This document shows, piece by piece, positions 1 to 8,355 of a stretch of 22,143 nt of DNA. Made by a program: the position numbers and the translations under genes. This DNA comes from a virus. Below the pieces are notes generated by a model. It saw only the letters and a list, made by a program, of their open reading frames with translations, did not search any database and was not told the origin of the DNA. Each line of letters starts with the position of its first letter. Within the stretch, counting starts at the first letter, position 1. The stretch spans positions 1 to 22,143 of IMG/VR virus record IMGVR_UViG_3300037119_000739; one strand, written 5' to 3'.

Positions 1-2610
1 CGCGGCTATCGCGAGCAGCGGATTGCCGGCCACGCCGTCGCCGTTGGTCACGGTGAGCGGCGCGGTCGCGGTGATCGTGCGCTTGGTGAAGGTGTCGGCC
101 GCCGTCTCAACGAGCACACCTGCGGTCGCATCCAACCCGGCCAGAGCGGTCAGTGTCGCGTCGAGCGGCTGGGAGCTGGCGGTCAGGTCGAGCGTCCTGT
201 CGGCGTCACCCGTGACGATCGAGAGCGTGCGATTGGCGGTGAGATTGCTCGTCGCATTGATCGCCAGCAGATGTGAATTGTCGCTGTCCCGAAGATTAAG
301 ACCACCGACGTTCTTGTGGTAGCTGATGACGCCGCCAGTGCCCTTGCCGCCGACGATCAGATCAACATCGGTGTCTGTTCCCGTTGCTCTCAATTCAGGG
401 CGAGAAGTAGCTATCGCACCCTTGGCCTCGACATAGTTGACCGCGCTCGCGACGTAGCTAACACGCAAGCCTTCAATGGCACCGGGGGCGAGCCTTACCG
501 GGTTAGCGCCCTTGCTCGCGAGGATCAAAGAGATGTTGGCGTCTGCACCGGCTGACGCGATTGTCGGAGCCGCGCCGGCCGTGATGCCGCCGGTCACGTT
601 CACATAGTTGTTGGCACCGGCCAGATAGCTGACACGAAAGCCTTCGACGAAGCCCGGCGCGAGCGAAACTACGCCGACGCCCTTCGTGGCGATCTGCATC
701 GAGATGTCTGGATCGCTGCCCGCCGAAGCGACCGACGTGGGAGCGCCCGTCACTGAGCCGCGCAGGGCAACGTGGTTGACCGCGTTGGCGACATGCCAAG
801 CAACCGCCTGCGTCTGGTTGCCGCCGTTGGTCGCAAGAGCGACCCCATCGCCGCCCTTGCTGTACAGCATGAGGCCGATATCGGTGTCAGTACCAGCGAC
901 GCCGATGGACGCGGTGCCACCAGCTATCGCGCCCGTCGCGTTGATGTAGTTGACGCCACTCGCTAGGTAGTTGACACGCAGAGCCTCGACGAAGCCCGGC
1001 GCGATGATGACCGGATTAGCTTTCGAGGTTATGAGCGTTGCGATGTTGGCGTCGGTTCCATCTGCGCCAAGAGACACGCCAGAGCCAGCCGCAGACCCGC
1101 GTAGGGTGAGGTAGTTGACCGCGCTCGCGACATGCAGGGCACGCGCCTGCACCTGTGCGCCGCTGTTGGTGGCGAGAATGACCGGATCGGTGCCCTTGGA
1201 CTGCAGGATGATCCCGACGTCCGTATCTGACCCCGCTGCCGAAATGTTTGGAGTGCCGCCTACCTGTGCGCCACTCACGGCAATCCAATTGACCGCACTC
1301 GGAATGTAGGTGACGGAGAACTGTCGCACGTTCCCCGGCGACATGATGATCGAGGTCGCGCCCTTGGTTTCGAGCACCATCGGGACAACGGCATCATCGC
1401 CGGTCGAGCGCAGGCGAACCGGCGAACCGGCCGGCGCGTTTTCCATCTCCCAAAAATTCACCGCGAGCGAGGTCTCTTGGAAGATCAGCTGCTCGTTGCC
1501 GGCGGAATCGCGAATGCCCTTGGCGTCGTCGAACCAGATGTCGAACGCATTGGTGTCGAGGTCGCCGCCCAGCTGCGGTGTCAGGTCTTCGACGACATTG
1601 CTGATGCCGCCGCCGCCACCCGGGATTGCCGCGATCGCGGTCGCGACGAAGGCGGTCGTCGCGATCGAGGTATCATTGTCGCCCACAGTCGGCGTCGGGG
1701 CCTTCGGATCTCCGGTGAAGGTCGGTGACGCGATGTTGGCCTTGAGAGCATCAGCCGCAGTGACATAGGCGGTCGTGGCGATCGAGGTGTCGTTATCGCC
1801 CGGTGCCGGCGTCGGGGCCTTCGGGTCGCCAGTGAATGTCGGGCTCGCAAGATCCGCCTTCAGGTTCAGCGCGGTCTGGGTGGCGGTGCTGACCGGCTTG
1901 CCGGCGTCCGAAGTATTGTCGACATTGCCGAGACCCACGTCGCTTTTCGTCAGGGCGAGAGAAGTCTTGAACGCCGGGTAGGTCGTTTGCTTGATCAGCT
2001 TGCCGGTGGTGCCGTTGAACAGCACCGGGGCGTCAGCCACAGCGCTCGCCGGCCCGACGACATCGCCGGTCGCGCCGGGCGGGATCGCTGCGATCGCCGT
2101 GTCGACCGTCGTCTTAACGAACGCCGTGGTCGCGATCGAGGTGTCGTTATCACCGGGGCTCGGCGTCGGAGCCTTCGGATCGCCTGTGAATGTCGGCGAG
2201 GCGAGATCGGCCTTCAGCGGATCGGAGACGGCAACGGCGTTGAGCTTGACTTGGCCCGGCGTCGAATAGTCGACAGTGACCGTCGGCGTCGAGGTCAGGA
2301 CATCGGCATTGGGCAGGGACGGGTCAGCCGCGCCGATGATGAAGTTGGAATCCGGTGACGCGCCCGCGAAAGCTTCGCCTGCGGTGGCGACACTCACCCG
2401 CCGGTATTCGCCAGTGGTCTCATCCCAGACCGGGATCCATGTCGTCGAGCCGTCACCGGTATCGCCGACCGGGGTCAGCGTGGCGAACTCGAAGTGAAAC
2501 GTGAAGACGCCGCTCTCGCTGTCGACGCCGAGGCCGGCATCGGTGGTCACCCGCGCCGGGAAATGCGGGACGACCTTCACCTTGACGACTTGCACACCGT
2601 AGTCGGTCAT
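1..2610 (-). CDS. Long tail fibre protein (3' end beyond window)
   Basis: The frame is open for 870 codons from the ATG at 2610 to the window edge, so the C-terminal receptor-binding part is missing. It starts after AAGGGG, five bases before the ATG. Residues 1-75 form an anchor-like module ([17 protein letters not shown], then [15 protein letters not shown]) also present in the neighbouring fibre gene. Three copies of the phage tail-fibre repeat ([13 protein letters not shown], then [11 protein letters not shown]) lie near residues 136-165, 254-283 and 293-322. [17 protein letters not shown] motif sits near 226-241. Residues 430-770 hold six beta-type repeats of about 57 residues with the cores VNY, G-D-T-D-I and SKG. 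Residues 780-870 ([24 protein letters not shown]) resemble linkers common in tail fibres. The family assignment rests on these repeats. The role, host-surface recognition by a trimeric fibre, is inferred. Confidence 0.9.
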   Translation of the reverse strand, partial: MTDYGVQVVKVKVVPHFPARVTTDAGLGVDSESGVFTFHFEFATLTPVGDTGDGSTTWIPVWDETTGEYRRVSVATAGEAFAGASPDSNFIIGAADPSLPNADVLTSTPTVTVDYSTPGQVKLNAVAVSDPLKADLASPTFTGDPKAPTPSPGDNDTSIATTAFVKTTVDTAIAAIPPGATGDVVGPASAVADAPVLFNGTTGKLIKQTTYPAFKTSLALTKSDVGLGNVDNTSDAGKPVSTATQTALNLKADLASPTFTGDPKAPTPAPGDNDTSIATTAYVTAADALKANIASPTFTGDPKAPTPTVGDNDTSIATTAFVATAIAAIPGGGGGISNVVEDLTPQLGGDLDTNAFDIWFDDAKGIRDSAGNEQLIFQETSLAVNFWEMENAPAGSPVRLRSTGDDAVVPMVLETKGATSIIMSPGNVRQFSVTYIPSAVNWIAVSGAQVGGTPNISAAGSDTDVGIILQSKGTDPVILATNSGAQVQARALHVASAVNYLTLRGSAAGSGVSLGADGTDANIATLITSKANPVIIAPGFVEALRVNYLASGVNYINATGAIAGGTASIGVAGTDTDIGLMLYSKGGDGVALATNGGNQTQAVAWHVANAVNHVALRGSVTGAPTSVASAGSDPDISMQIATKGVGVVSLAPGFVEGFRVSYLAGANNYVNVTGGITAGAAPTIASAGADANISLILASKGANPVRLAPGAIEGLRVSYVASAVNYVEAKGAIATSRPELRATGTDTDVDLIVGGKGTGGVISYHKNVGGLNLRDSDNSHLLAINATSNLTANRTLSIVTGDADRTLDLTASSQPLDATLTALAGLDATAGVLVETAADTFTKRTITATAPLTVTNGDGVAGNPLLAIAA
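301..1323 (-). repeat. Six tandem ~57-residue beta repeats in the fibre
   Basis: Inside the long fibre, residues about 430-770 repeat with a 55-58 residue period, marked by VNW 440, VNY 498, VNY 553, VNH 611, NNY 667 and VNY 724. Each unit carries G-x-D-x-(D/N)-I and usually an SKG turn. Two linker types occur. One contains ATN-x-G-x-Q-x-QA then HVA (about 480-498 and 592-611). The other contains APGFVE-x-(L/F)RV (about 537-553, 651-667 and 708-724). The repeat is diverged at DNA level and visible mainly in protein. Confidence 0.85.
1645..2205 (-). repeat. Three phage tail-fibre repeats
   Basis: Three 30-residue copies (2205-2116, 1851-1762 and 1734-1645) of the motif [14 protein letters not shown] followed by [11 protein letters not shown](F/Y)V. 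The second and third are separated by only nine residues. This motif is a known tail-fibre repeat that forms a trimeric shaft. Confidence 0.85.
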
Positions 2611-3462
2611 CTCAGCCCCTTAGCACTGGTAGTGACCAGCGACTTGGATTGCCGTGGTGTTGGAGAAATCGGTGTTCGTCCAGCCGCTGTCGGCCGACCC
2701 GCCGGAAGAGATGCGTCGCATCCACACGGCGGCCTGCCCCTGATCGATGACGGCCTGAATAAACCCGTCGGCAACGCCTGCCGTGAAGTTGGTCACGCGC
2801 ACGGCGACCGCGATCGATGTGCTGGCTATCGCGATCGGAAGCCCGCCGATGAATGCGGAGCCGACCGAAGAGCCCTTGCTGGTCAGCGTCAAGGCGAGAT
2901 CGAAGAAGACACGATTGCCGATGCGCGTGTAGTTGCCGGAGCGCGAGGCATAGGTCAGACCAACCGCCGCGCCGCCGAATTTCAGATCCGGCAAGAAGGT
3001 GCCCTCGACGTAAGGCAGGCCAGCCTTCACATCGGCGATCAAGGTCGCGATGTTCTGCTTCAGCGCGATCGACGACGTGTTCGCCGCGATCTGCGAAGTG
3101 TGGGTCGAGATCTGCCCGGTGTGGACGTCGAGCGCCGCCTGCGTGGCAGTCGAGATCGGCTTGTTGAGATCCGAAGTGTTGTTGACGTTGCCGAGACCGA
3201 TGTTGTTCCGCGCCGCCGCCGGATCCGTCAGGTCGGAGAGATTGTTCGCAGAGATCAGGAAGCCGGCACCAGCGCCCGCTCCCAGCTCCGCGACCGTCAC
3301 CCGGCGATAGGTGTCGAGGTCTTCATCCCAGACCGCGACCCAAGTCCCGGCAACCTCGGGACCAGTGCCCGGCGCGATGTCTTCGTAGTCGAGCGCGAAA
3401 GTGAAGACGCCCTCGCTGACATTGACCTGCAGGCCGGCGTCGGTGGTCACCCGCGCCGGGAA
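2531..3462. repeat. 32-bp near-identical direct repeat, two copies 900 bp apart
   Basis: Bases 2531-2562 and 3431-3462 are identical except at one position (a versus g in the tenth base). Both encode the [11 protein letters not shown] segment of the two adjacent fibre genes. A second short match (gtgaagacgcc) sits at the same 900-bp offset near 2502 and 3402. The spacing equals the distance between the two start codons. Confidence 0.9.
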
Positions 3463-3510
3463 GCGCGGCTGGACGACGACCTTCTTCACATGGGTCGAGA
3501 AGACCGGCAT
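2620..3510 (-). CDS. Short tail fibre / receptor-binding protein
   Basis: This is a 296-residue protein. Residues 1-75 are paralogous to the N terminus of the next fibre gene downstream ([11 protein letters not shown], then VWDEDLDTYRRVTVA). A GLGNVNNTSDLNKPIS motif near residue 105, also shared with that gene, is followed by a short heptad-like stretch (THTSQIAANTSSIALKQ). The C-terminal part has the pattern LKFGGAAVGLTYASRSGNYT, then IGNRVFFDLALTLTSKGSS and GLPIA. I know this pattern as a common C-terminal beta domain of phage tail fibres that ends at the receptor-binding tip. The ATG overlaps the upstream stop by one base (TGATG), suggesting coupled translation. The protein is a likely second, shorter fibre or an alternative tip carrier. 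Confidence 0.85.
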   Translation of the reverse strand: MPVFSTHVKKVVVQPRFPARVTTDAGLQVNVSEGVFTFALDYEDIAPGTGPEVAGTWVAVWDEDLDTYRRVTVAELGAGAGAGFLISANNLSDLTDPAAARNNIGLGNVNNTSDLNKPISTATQAALDVHTGQISTHTSQIAANTSSIALKQNIATLIADVKAGLPYVEGTFLPDLKFGGAAVGLTYASRSGNYTRIGNRVFFDLALTLTSKGSSVGSAFIGGLPIAIASTSIAVAVRVTNFTAGVADGFIQAVIDQGQAAVWMRRISSGGSADSGWTNTDFSNTTAIQVAGHYQC

Positions 3511-3899
3511 CAGCTGACCCCTCCGACGACGCCCTCGTAGAAGGCGACCGTGCCGATCGAGAGCTGCTCGGTCATGCCGTCGCGCGTGGCAGTGAGCCCG
3601 ATGTCGTAGCTGCCGGGGACCAGCCCGCTCAGCCGTGAGGCCGCGAAGTAAATGCTGAACGCGCCCGGGCCGACAACCATCAGCACGCCATCGTCAAGCG
3701 AACCTGCGAGATAGGCCGACGGCTGGCCGCCGGTCGGATGCGCGGTGTTGCCGTAGCCGGGGATCTGCGGATTGACCTGAACCAGCAGGCCGGCCCCGGT
3801 CAGGTCGATCGGCAGATTGTTCTGGTCGAGCAGCTCGATCACCGCCGAGAAATCAGCTCGCTTCGACTGTGGCGGCCATGTGGATGAATTGTAGGCCAT
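3510..3899 (-). CDS. Small virion-associated protein, unknown function
   Basis: This is a 129-residue protein with no recognised domain. It starts at the ATG at 3899, behind GAGGG. It begins MAYNSSTWPPQSKRADFSA and then alternates short hydrophobic beta-like segments (AVIELLDQNNLPIDLTGAG, FSIYFAAS, SYDIGLTATRDG) with turns. This suggests an Ig-like or jelly-roll beta sandwich. It lies between the collar-domain fibre and the two paralogous fibres, so a baseplate or fibre-accessory role is plausible but not shown. No signal peptide or membrane helix is visible. Confidence 0.75.
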   Translation of the reverse strand: MAYNSSTWPPQSKRADFSAVIELLDQNNLPIDLTGAGLLVQVNPQIPGYGNTAHPTGGQPSAYLAGSLDDGVLMVVGPGAFSIYFAASRLSGLVPGSYDIGLTATRDGMTEQLSIGTVAFYEGVVGGVS

Positions 3900-3906
3900 C
3901 GCACCC

Positions 3907-4896
3907 TCAAAGCTTGACGTAGGCGGTCAGGAGCAGGAACGGCGACATATTGTCGAATGCCGTCGCGGTGCCCATCGCTTCGGTCTTGGTGGTCGCCGAC
4001 AGGGCATGCGAATGCGCGCCGGCCGCGCCGGTCAGGTGGCCGCCAGTCGGATCGCTGTAGATGTCAGCCGAGCCGCTGCCGCCATTGGCGTCGCCCGCAA
4101 ACTGGGTGCGGATGTAGGCATGCTGGTGATCAGCGACGGCGGTGGTGCCGCCAGTGACCAGCAGCTGCACCGCCGGTAAGTTGGTCTTGTCGATCGTCTT
4201 CAGCTGCGCGCCGCCCGAGGACGCAAGCTGGGTGCCGCTCGGCGTTGCCTGCGGGCTGGTGATGCGACCGGCGGCGACATTGCCCATGTCGTCGAGGAAG
4301 GCCAGCGTGCGCCCTCGGGCATCGGGTAAGGTCAGTTGCTTGCCGGCAGTCCAGTCGGCCGCTGCGGTGCCTCCCCGGCCGCCGACGACGGCACAGATCG
4401 TGTCGGGAATGCTGTTCCAGATCAGGTTGAACAGCGCCTCGCAATCGGCCGCCGCACGCTCGGTCGCGCCCGAGACGACACTGCCGATGGTCATGCCGTT
4501 GAGACGCACCCAGCCGGTCTTCACGCCAGTCCCGAGGCGCGCCCGCACATCGCCTGTAGTGGCGACACCGTTCGGGTCGACCACAGCCGGGGAGCCGCCA
4601 CCGCCTCCGGTTGGGCCGACGATCGGCGTCGCCGGCAGATCCCAGATCATCGCGCCGAGCGATGAGGTCACCCGCATGCGGTAGAACTCATCGGCCTCGT
4701 CGAGATAGACGATCGGGAAGACGCCATCGCCGTTCGCCTGCACCGGGTTCGGCAGCTCCACGACAAGCCCGACGTCGGCGTAGATCGTGATCGGGTTCAA
4801 GGTGGCCGCTTCGTAAAAGAACGCCCTGCAGCCCGGGAAAGGTCGACCGCTGCCGTCGAGCGGCTGCACCGGGATCGCAGACCAGATTCCAGCCAT
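3907..4896 (-). CDS. Tail collar domain fibre protein
   Basis: This is a 329-residue protein. The ATG at 4896, overlapping the previous stop as TGATG, is preferred over one ten codons upstream. Residues 1-95 (VQPLDGSGRPFPGCRAFFYEA, later PNPVQANGDGVFPIVYLDE) resemble an N-terminal module seen in many phage fibres. A Gly-rich linker follows. Residues of about 120-200 then match a phage tail collar domain (GWVRLNGMTIGS, LFNLIW, LTLPDARGRTLAFLDDMG). The C-terminal third has two His-x-His motifs (DHQHAY, AHSHAL) and ends NMSPFLLLTAYVKL, a typical collar-protein ending. His-x-His clusters bind metal in several trimeric phage fibres. Metal binding here is an inference. Confidence 0.85.
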   Translation of the reverse strand: MAGIWSAIPVQPLDGSGRPFPGCRAFFYEAATLNPITIYADVGLVVELPNPVQANGDGVFPIVYLDEADEFYRMRVTSSLGAMIWDLPATPIVGPTGGGGGSPAVVDPNGVATTGDVRARLGTGVKTGWVRLNGMTIGSVVSGATERAAADCEALFNLIWNSIPDTICAVVGGRGGTAAADWTAGKQLTLPDARGRTLAFLDDMGNVAAGRITSPQATPSGTQLASSGGAQLKTIDKTNLPAVQLLVTGGTTAVADHQHAYIRTQFAGDANGGSGSADIYSDPTGGHLTGAAGAHSHALSATTKTEAMGTATAFDNMSPFLLLTAYVKL

Positions 4897-6608
4897 CAGC
4901 GTGCCCCTTCCTGAATAAGTTCCCACTGCCCGGTGTCGGGGTTCTGGGCGTAGGTGTTGCCCCAGCGCTCCATGATCGGTGCCGCAGCTTGTTCTGCGGC
5001 AAGGCCCCTGCGCGCGTTGCGCTCGACCATACCACCGCGCGGGGCGACCTCACGACGACCGAGCGCCGCCGATGCAATGCTGTCTTGGAGACGTTGAGCT
5101 GCCGCCTCCTTGGTCGCCCCGGTGACCCGCTTGACGCCAGCGCGGACCGCTTCGGCCGCGCCGGCCCCGGCAGTCATGCCGATCGTGCTGCCGGCAATGG
5201 TTCCGGCGACGCTCCCGGCTGGGCCGAGCGTGCTGCCGACTATGCCGCCGACGATGCTGCCGGCAGTGCCGGCAGACAGGTCGCCGAGGACGCGCGTGAC
5301 ATAGCCGGGGCCCTTGGCGAGGTCGTTGATCATCCGCCTCTGGGTCGGCGAGAACTGCCGCATGGTGTTCTTGTTGCGCGCCAAGGTCCGCGCCTGCGTG
5401 CTCAGTCCCGAGGCGAGGTTCTCGGGACCGCCGACGCTCGCCTTGCGGACCATGTCCTCGACCGTCTCGGTGCGCCGCGCGGCGGTCCACAGCTGGCGTG
5501 CCTTGTTCGAATCGTTGACCGCGCCCTTGACCGACTTGATGCCGTCCAGCTCGTCGTCGAGCGCCTTGAGCATTTTCTTCGCAGCGACGCCATCGGTGGA
5601 GCCGAAGCCGTCGCGCGCGGCGTTGCTGAGCTGCTGGCGGGTCTCGTTGAGGTCGTCGAGATTGGTGTGCTTGGAAAGGGTGCTCTCCGGGTTGAAGCGA
5701 TCACCGATGATCCTGAAGGTCTCCGGTGCATTGCTAGCCGTGAAGCCACCCTCCTTCGCCGCCGTCTGGAAGACCCGGCTCGACTTGTCGACGACACTGA
5801 CGGTGTCGTTCGGGTCGAGCTTCTCGCCGCTCTCGCGGACCTTCCTGAAGAAATCTCCGCTGGACGCTTCGAGCTGCTCGCTCTGCGACCCGGCACGGCC
5901 CCGGAATGCGTTCTTGACCCGCGTGCCGGCATGCGAAGCAGCTGCACCGCCAGCACCGCCGAGGATCGCGCCGCCGAGACGCGCCGCCCAATCGGGAACA
6001 AGTCCACCGTAAGCCTTGTTGACCTCGGATCCGACCTCGCCACCGAGGCCCGGGGCAACGCCATAGACCAGCGCGTTCTTCGCCATGTTGACGCCGCCGC
6101 GCACCAGCCCGCCGGGGCCGGTCAGCACCGCACCCGGGACGATCCCTGCGACATTCTTGGCGGCCTCGCCGAGCCGCGTTTTCGGCGCGTAGCTGAAGGT
6201 GTCTCCAGCCAGCGCGTCGACCCACTCCTCGCTCGTCCCAAAGGAGGGGTCTTCACTGACCTCGCCGCCGCCGAGCTTCTGCGAAGCCCAGTTGGCTCCC
6301 GCGCGACCGAGCTGCTCGATGTCGCCGGGAAGACCGGGAAGGCCAACCACGCCCTCGGCGAGACCGGACCCGGCCGACTTGGCGACGTCGAGGATCTGGC
6401 CGCTCGGGTCGATGACCTTGTCGATGTCGTGCAGCGTCTGGTCGCTGGTCAGCCAGTTCCACACGCCGCCACCACCAGCTGGGGCGGGCGCAGGAGCAGC
6501 TGCCGTCGGGGTCTCGTAATCATCTTCCCAGATCGGCCGTTTCGGGACGGCCGTCGGCACGGCCGCCGGGGCCGCTGCAGGGGCATAGTCGTCGTCCCAG
6601 ATCGCCAT
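4896..6608 (-). CDS. Putative DNA-ejection (internal virion) protein with glycine-zipper segments
   Basis: This is a 570-residue protein. I take the ATG at 6608, which overlaps the upstream stop as TAATG, rather than an ATG 19 codons upstream. The N terminus has two copies of an IW(D/E)DDY motif (residues 3-8 and 26-31) separated by an Ala/Pro linker, and a third linker runs to about 45. Residues 68-225 are rich in Gly and Ala with amphipathic or hydrophobic stretches (about 153-190 and 208-225). Residues 240-400 look helical and charged. Residues 444-487 form a long Gly/Ala/Ser hydrophobic zone with G-x3-G spacing, capable of membrane insertion. It is the last of three consecutive virion genes in the place of P22 gp7/gp20/gp16. 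The function is inferred from composition and position, not from a recognised family. Confidence 0.7.
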   Translation of the reverse strand: MAIWDDDYAPAAAPAAVPTAVPKRPIWEDDYETPTAAAPAPAPAGGGGVWNWLTSDQTLHDIDKVIDPSGQILDVAKSAGSGLAEGVVGLPGLPGDIEQLGRAGANWASQKLGGGEVSEDPSFGTSEEWVDALAGDTFSYAPKTRLGEAAKNVAGIVPGAVLTGPGGLVRGGVNMAKNALVYGVAPGLGGEVGSEVNKAYGGLVPDWAARLGGAILGGAGGAAASHAGTRVKNAFRGRAGSQSEQLEASSGDFFRKVRESGEKLDPNDTVSVVDKSSRVFQTAAKEGGFTASNAPETFRIIGDRFNPESTLSKHTNLDDLNETRQQLSNAARDGFGSTDGVAAKKMLKALDDELDGIKSVKGAVNDSNKARQLWTAARRTETVEDMVRKASVGGPENLASGLSTQARTLARNKNTMRQFSPTQRRMINDLAKGPGYVTRVLGDLSAGTAGSIVGGIVGSTLGPAGSVAGTIAGSTIGMTAGAGAAEAVRAGVKRVTGATKEAAAQRLQDSIASAALGRREVAPRGGMVERNARRGLAAEQAAAPIMERWGNTYAQNPDTGQWELIQEGAR

Positions 6609-8341
6609 TACTGCGGTATCCCTCCGAAGCGCTCGCGCAGCTCGCGCAGGCGCGCCTCGGCCCATTGCTGCGCCGCCTCGGTGCCGCGCGTCTTCTGCAT
6701 CGCGATCGCCCGCTTGATGATCTCCTGCTTGCCCTTGTCGTAGGCGGCCATCCTGATCTGGTCGAACGGGGTCGGCTCGGGCGGAGCCTCGGCCGGGTCA
6801 GGCCCAGCCATGCCACCGGGAGGAGGAGGACCGCCCCCGGCCTCGGGCATCTCGCCCCCGCCGCCCTGTGGAGGAACCAGCCCACCGGGAAGAGGTGCTC
6901 CACCTGGTCCTGGCATAATGCCGCCCAGCGTCCCGGCCCCCGGGGTGCCGCCCGGTGCCGGCTGGCGTGGCGGCGGCGAATTGGGGATCGGCGTCACCAC
7001 CGGATCCCTCGGCGGCGGCGTCACGGCAGGCGTGCCGGCCGAGTTGACGGTGACCGAACGACTGCCACCGGCTGAAGGCGGGGTCGCCGTGTTAGTGACC
7101 GACCCCCTGCCTGCTCCCGCCCGGGCTGACACCGCCCTCGGGTCGTTATCCGGCACCCAGTTGTCAGCTCCCAGCGCCGGATCGTCGCTGATCTTGGTCC
7201 TGCCGTCGCCGCTGGTGCCTATCGGGTGCTTGCCCTTCTGGGCCGGTGCGGCGGTCGCAGCCGACGCAGGAGCCGCTGCGGCGGGCGCGGCGGGCTCAGG
7301 GATGGCGTCGGCCGCCCCGGGCGCTGGGACAGTGGCTTCCGGGGCCGGAGGGGCTCCAGCGGGCTCCGCTGCGGCTCCCTTCCCCTTCATCCACGGTGGG
7401 GTCTTGTCGACCGTGTAGGTCGGATCGAACTCGAAATCCTCGCTTGCCGGGTCGAGCGTGCCATTGGCGATCGCCTCGTAAGCCTGCTCCATACGGATCA
7501 GGTGGTTGGCGTATTCGGCGATCGCAGCCCTGTACTGCGCCGAACCCTGCCGGGTCTTCTTGAGCCGCGACAAGGCGAGCGTCGCCGCCTCGCCCTCGCG
7601 CTCGGTGATCGCGCCGGCACCCTTGATCGACTCGAAGCCCTCGATGAACGACCCGGAAGTGATCTCCTCGATCAGCGCTTCGAGGTTGGTCGCCTCCTCC
7701 GAGACGTTAGGCAAGATCGAGCTGACCGGCCCGACATACTTCGGCAGGAAGGGGTCATCGTAGACCTGCTTGAGCAGCCCGAGCTGGCGGCTGATGCGGC
7801 TCTTGACGAGCGGCAGCTTGAGCTTCTGCTCGCCGACCCCTTTGCCGGTGGCGGTGCCGGCCGCCTTGGCCTGCTCCTTTTCGCCGATGGTCAGGTAACG
7901 CGTCATGTCGAGCTTCTTGCCCGAGCCGTCGAGCGAGTTGCCAGAGAGGTCGTAGGGCGTGGTGTCGCCACCGACGGTCATCCGGCCGTTCTTCGAGGTG
8001 TAGGTCGGGACGAAGTCTTTCGGGTCGCCCTTGCCCCCGGTGTCGTAGAACCCGGGGGTCAGCCCCCATTCGCCGGCCGAGGTGGCCGTTCCCGCCGCCT
8101 TCTGTTTTTCAAGCTCAAATTTCTGCCGCTCCAGCTCGCTCTGGGTGTCCCACTTCTGCTTCTCGAACTCCTGCTCCTGCAGCCAGCGCTGCTGCACCAG
8201 ATCATCCTGCTCCAGCTGGCGGGCATAGCTGCGGTTCGCGATCTCGTTGCGGAGCGCGTTCTGGCGGTTCTCGACGAAGCGATCGCCGACACCGCTCATC
8301 ATGTTGTAGATCTCGGCCCCGTAGGCGCGCTGGACAACCAT
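6608..8341 (-). CDS. Putative internal virion / DNA-ejection protein
   Basis: This is a 577-residue protein. Residues 25-82 form a charged coiled coil (QRWLQEQEFEKQKWDTQSEL, LERQKFELEKQKAA). Residues 175-292 are a helical core containing IKGAGAITEREGE (239-251), a motif I have seen in internal or DNA-transfer proteins of other phages. Residues 320-365 are Ala/Pro-rich and 430-525 are Pro/Gly-rich low complexity, probably disordered. Residues 526-577 form a second charged helix (IIKRAIAMQKTRGTEAAQQW). The next gene starts on its stop codon. A weak G-rich Shine-Dalgarno precedes the ATG. The likely role is DNA delivery into the cell. This rests on motif memory and position and is not proven. 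Confidence 0.7.
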   Translation of the reverse strand: MVVQRAYGAEIYNMMSGVGDRFVENRQNALRNEIANRSYARQLEQDDLVQQRWLQEQEFEKQKWDTQSELERQKFELEKQKAAGTATSAGEWGLTPGFYDTGGKGDPKDFVPTYTSKNGRMTVGGDTTPYDLSGNSLDGSGKKLDMTRYLTIGEKEQAKAAGTATGKGVGEQKLKLPLVKSRISRQLGLLKQVYDDPFLPKYVGPVSSILPNVSEEATNLEALIEEITSGSFIEGFESIKGAGAITEREGEAATLALSRLKKTRQGSAQYRAAIAEYANHLIRMEQAYEAIANGTLDPASEDFEFDPTYTVDKTPPWMKGKGAAAEPAGAPPAPEATVPAPGAADAIPEPAAPAAAAPASAATAAPAQKGKHPIGTSGDGRTKISDDPALGADNWVPDNDPRAVSARAGAGRGSVTNTATPPSAGGSRSVTVNSAGTPAVTPPPRDPVVTPIPNSPPPRQPAPGGTPGAGTLGGIMPGPGGAPLPGGLVPPQGGGGEMPEAGGGPPPPGGMAGPDPAEAPPEPTPFDQIRMAAYDKGKQEIIKRAIAMQKTRGTEAAQQWAEARLRELRERFGGIPQ

Positions 8342-8355
8342 TGCTCAAGCCCCCG

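Noticed and set aside
2494-3540. 348-codon open frame on the plus strand
   Set aside because: It lies opposite the two fibre genes, is very Arg/Asp/Val-rich with no domain, and follows from GC-rich third positions of the minus-strand genes.
4989-6743. 584-codon open frame on the plus strand
   Set aside because: Antisense to the ejection-protein gene. Its composition is typical of a mirrored GC-rich frame, and no motifs or ribosome site fit.
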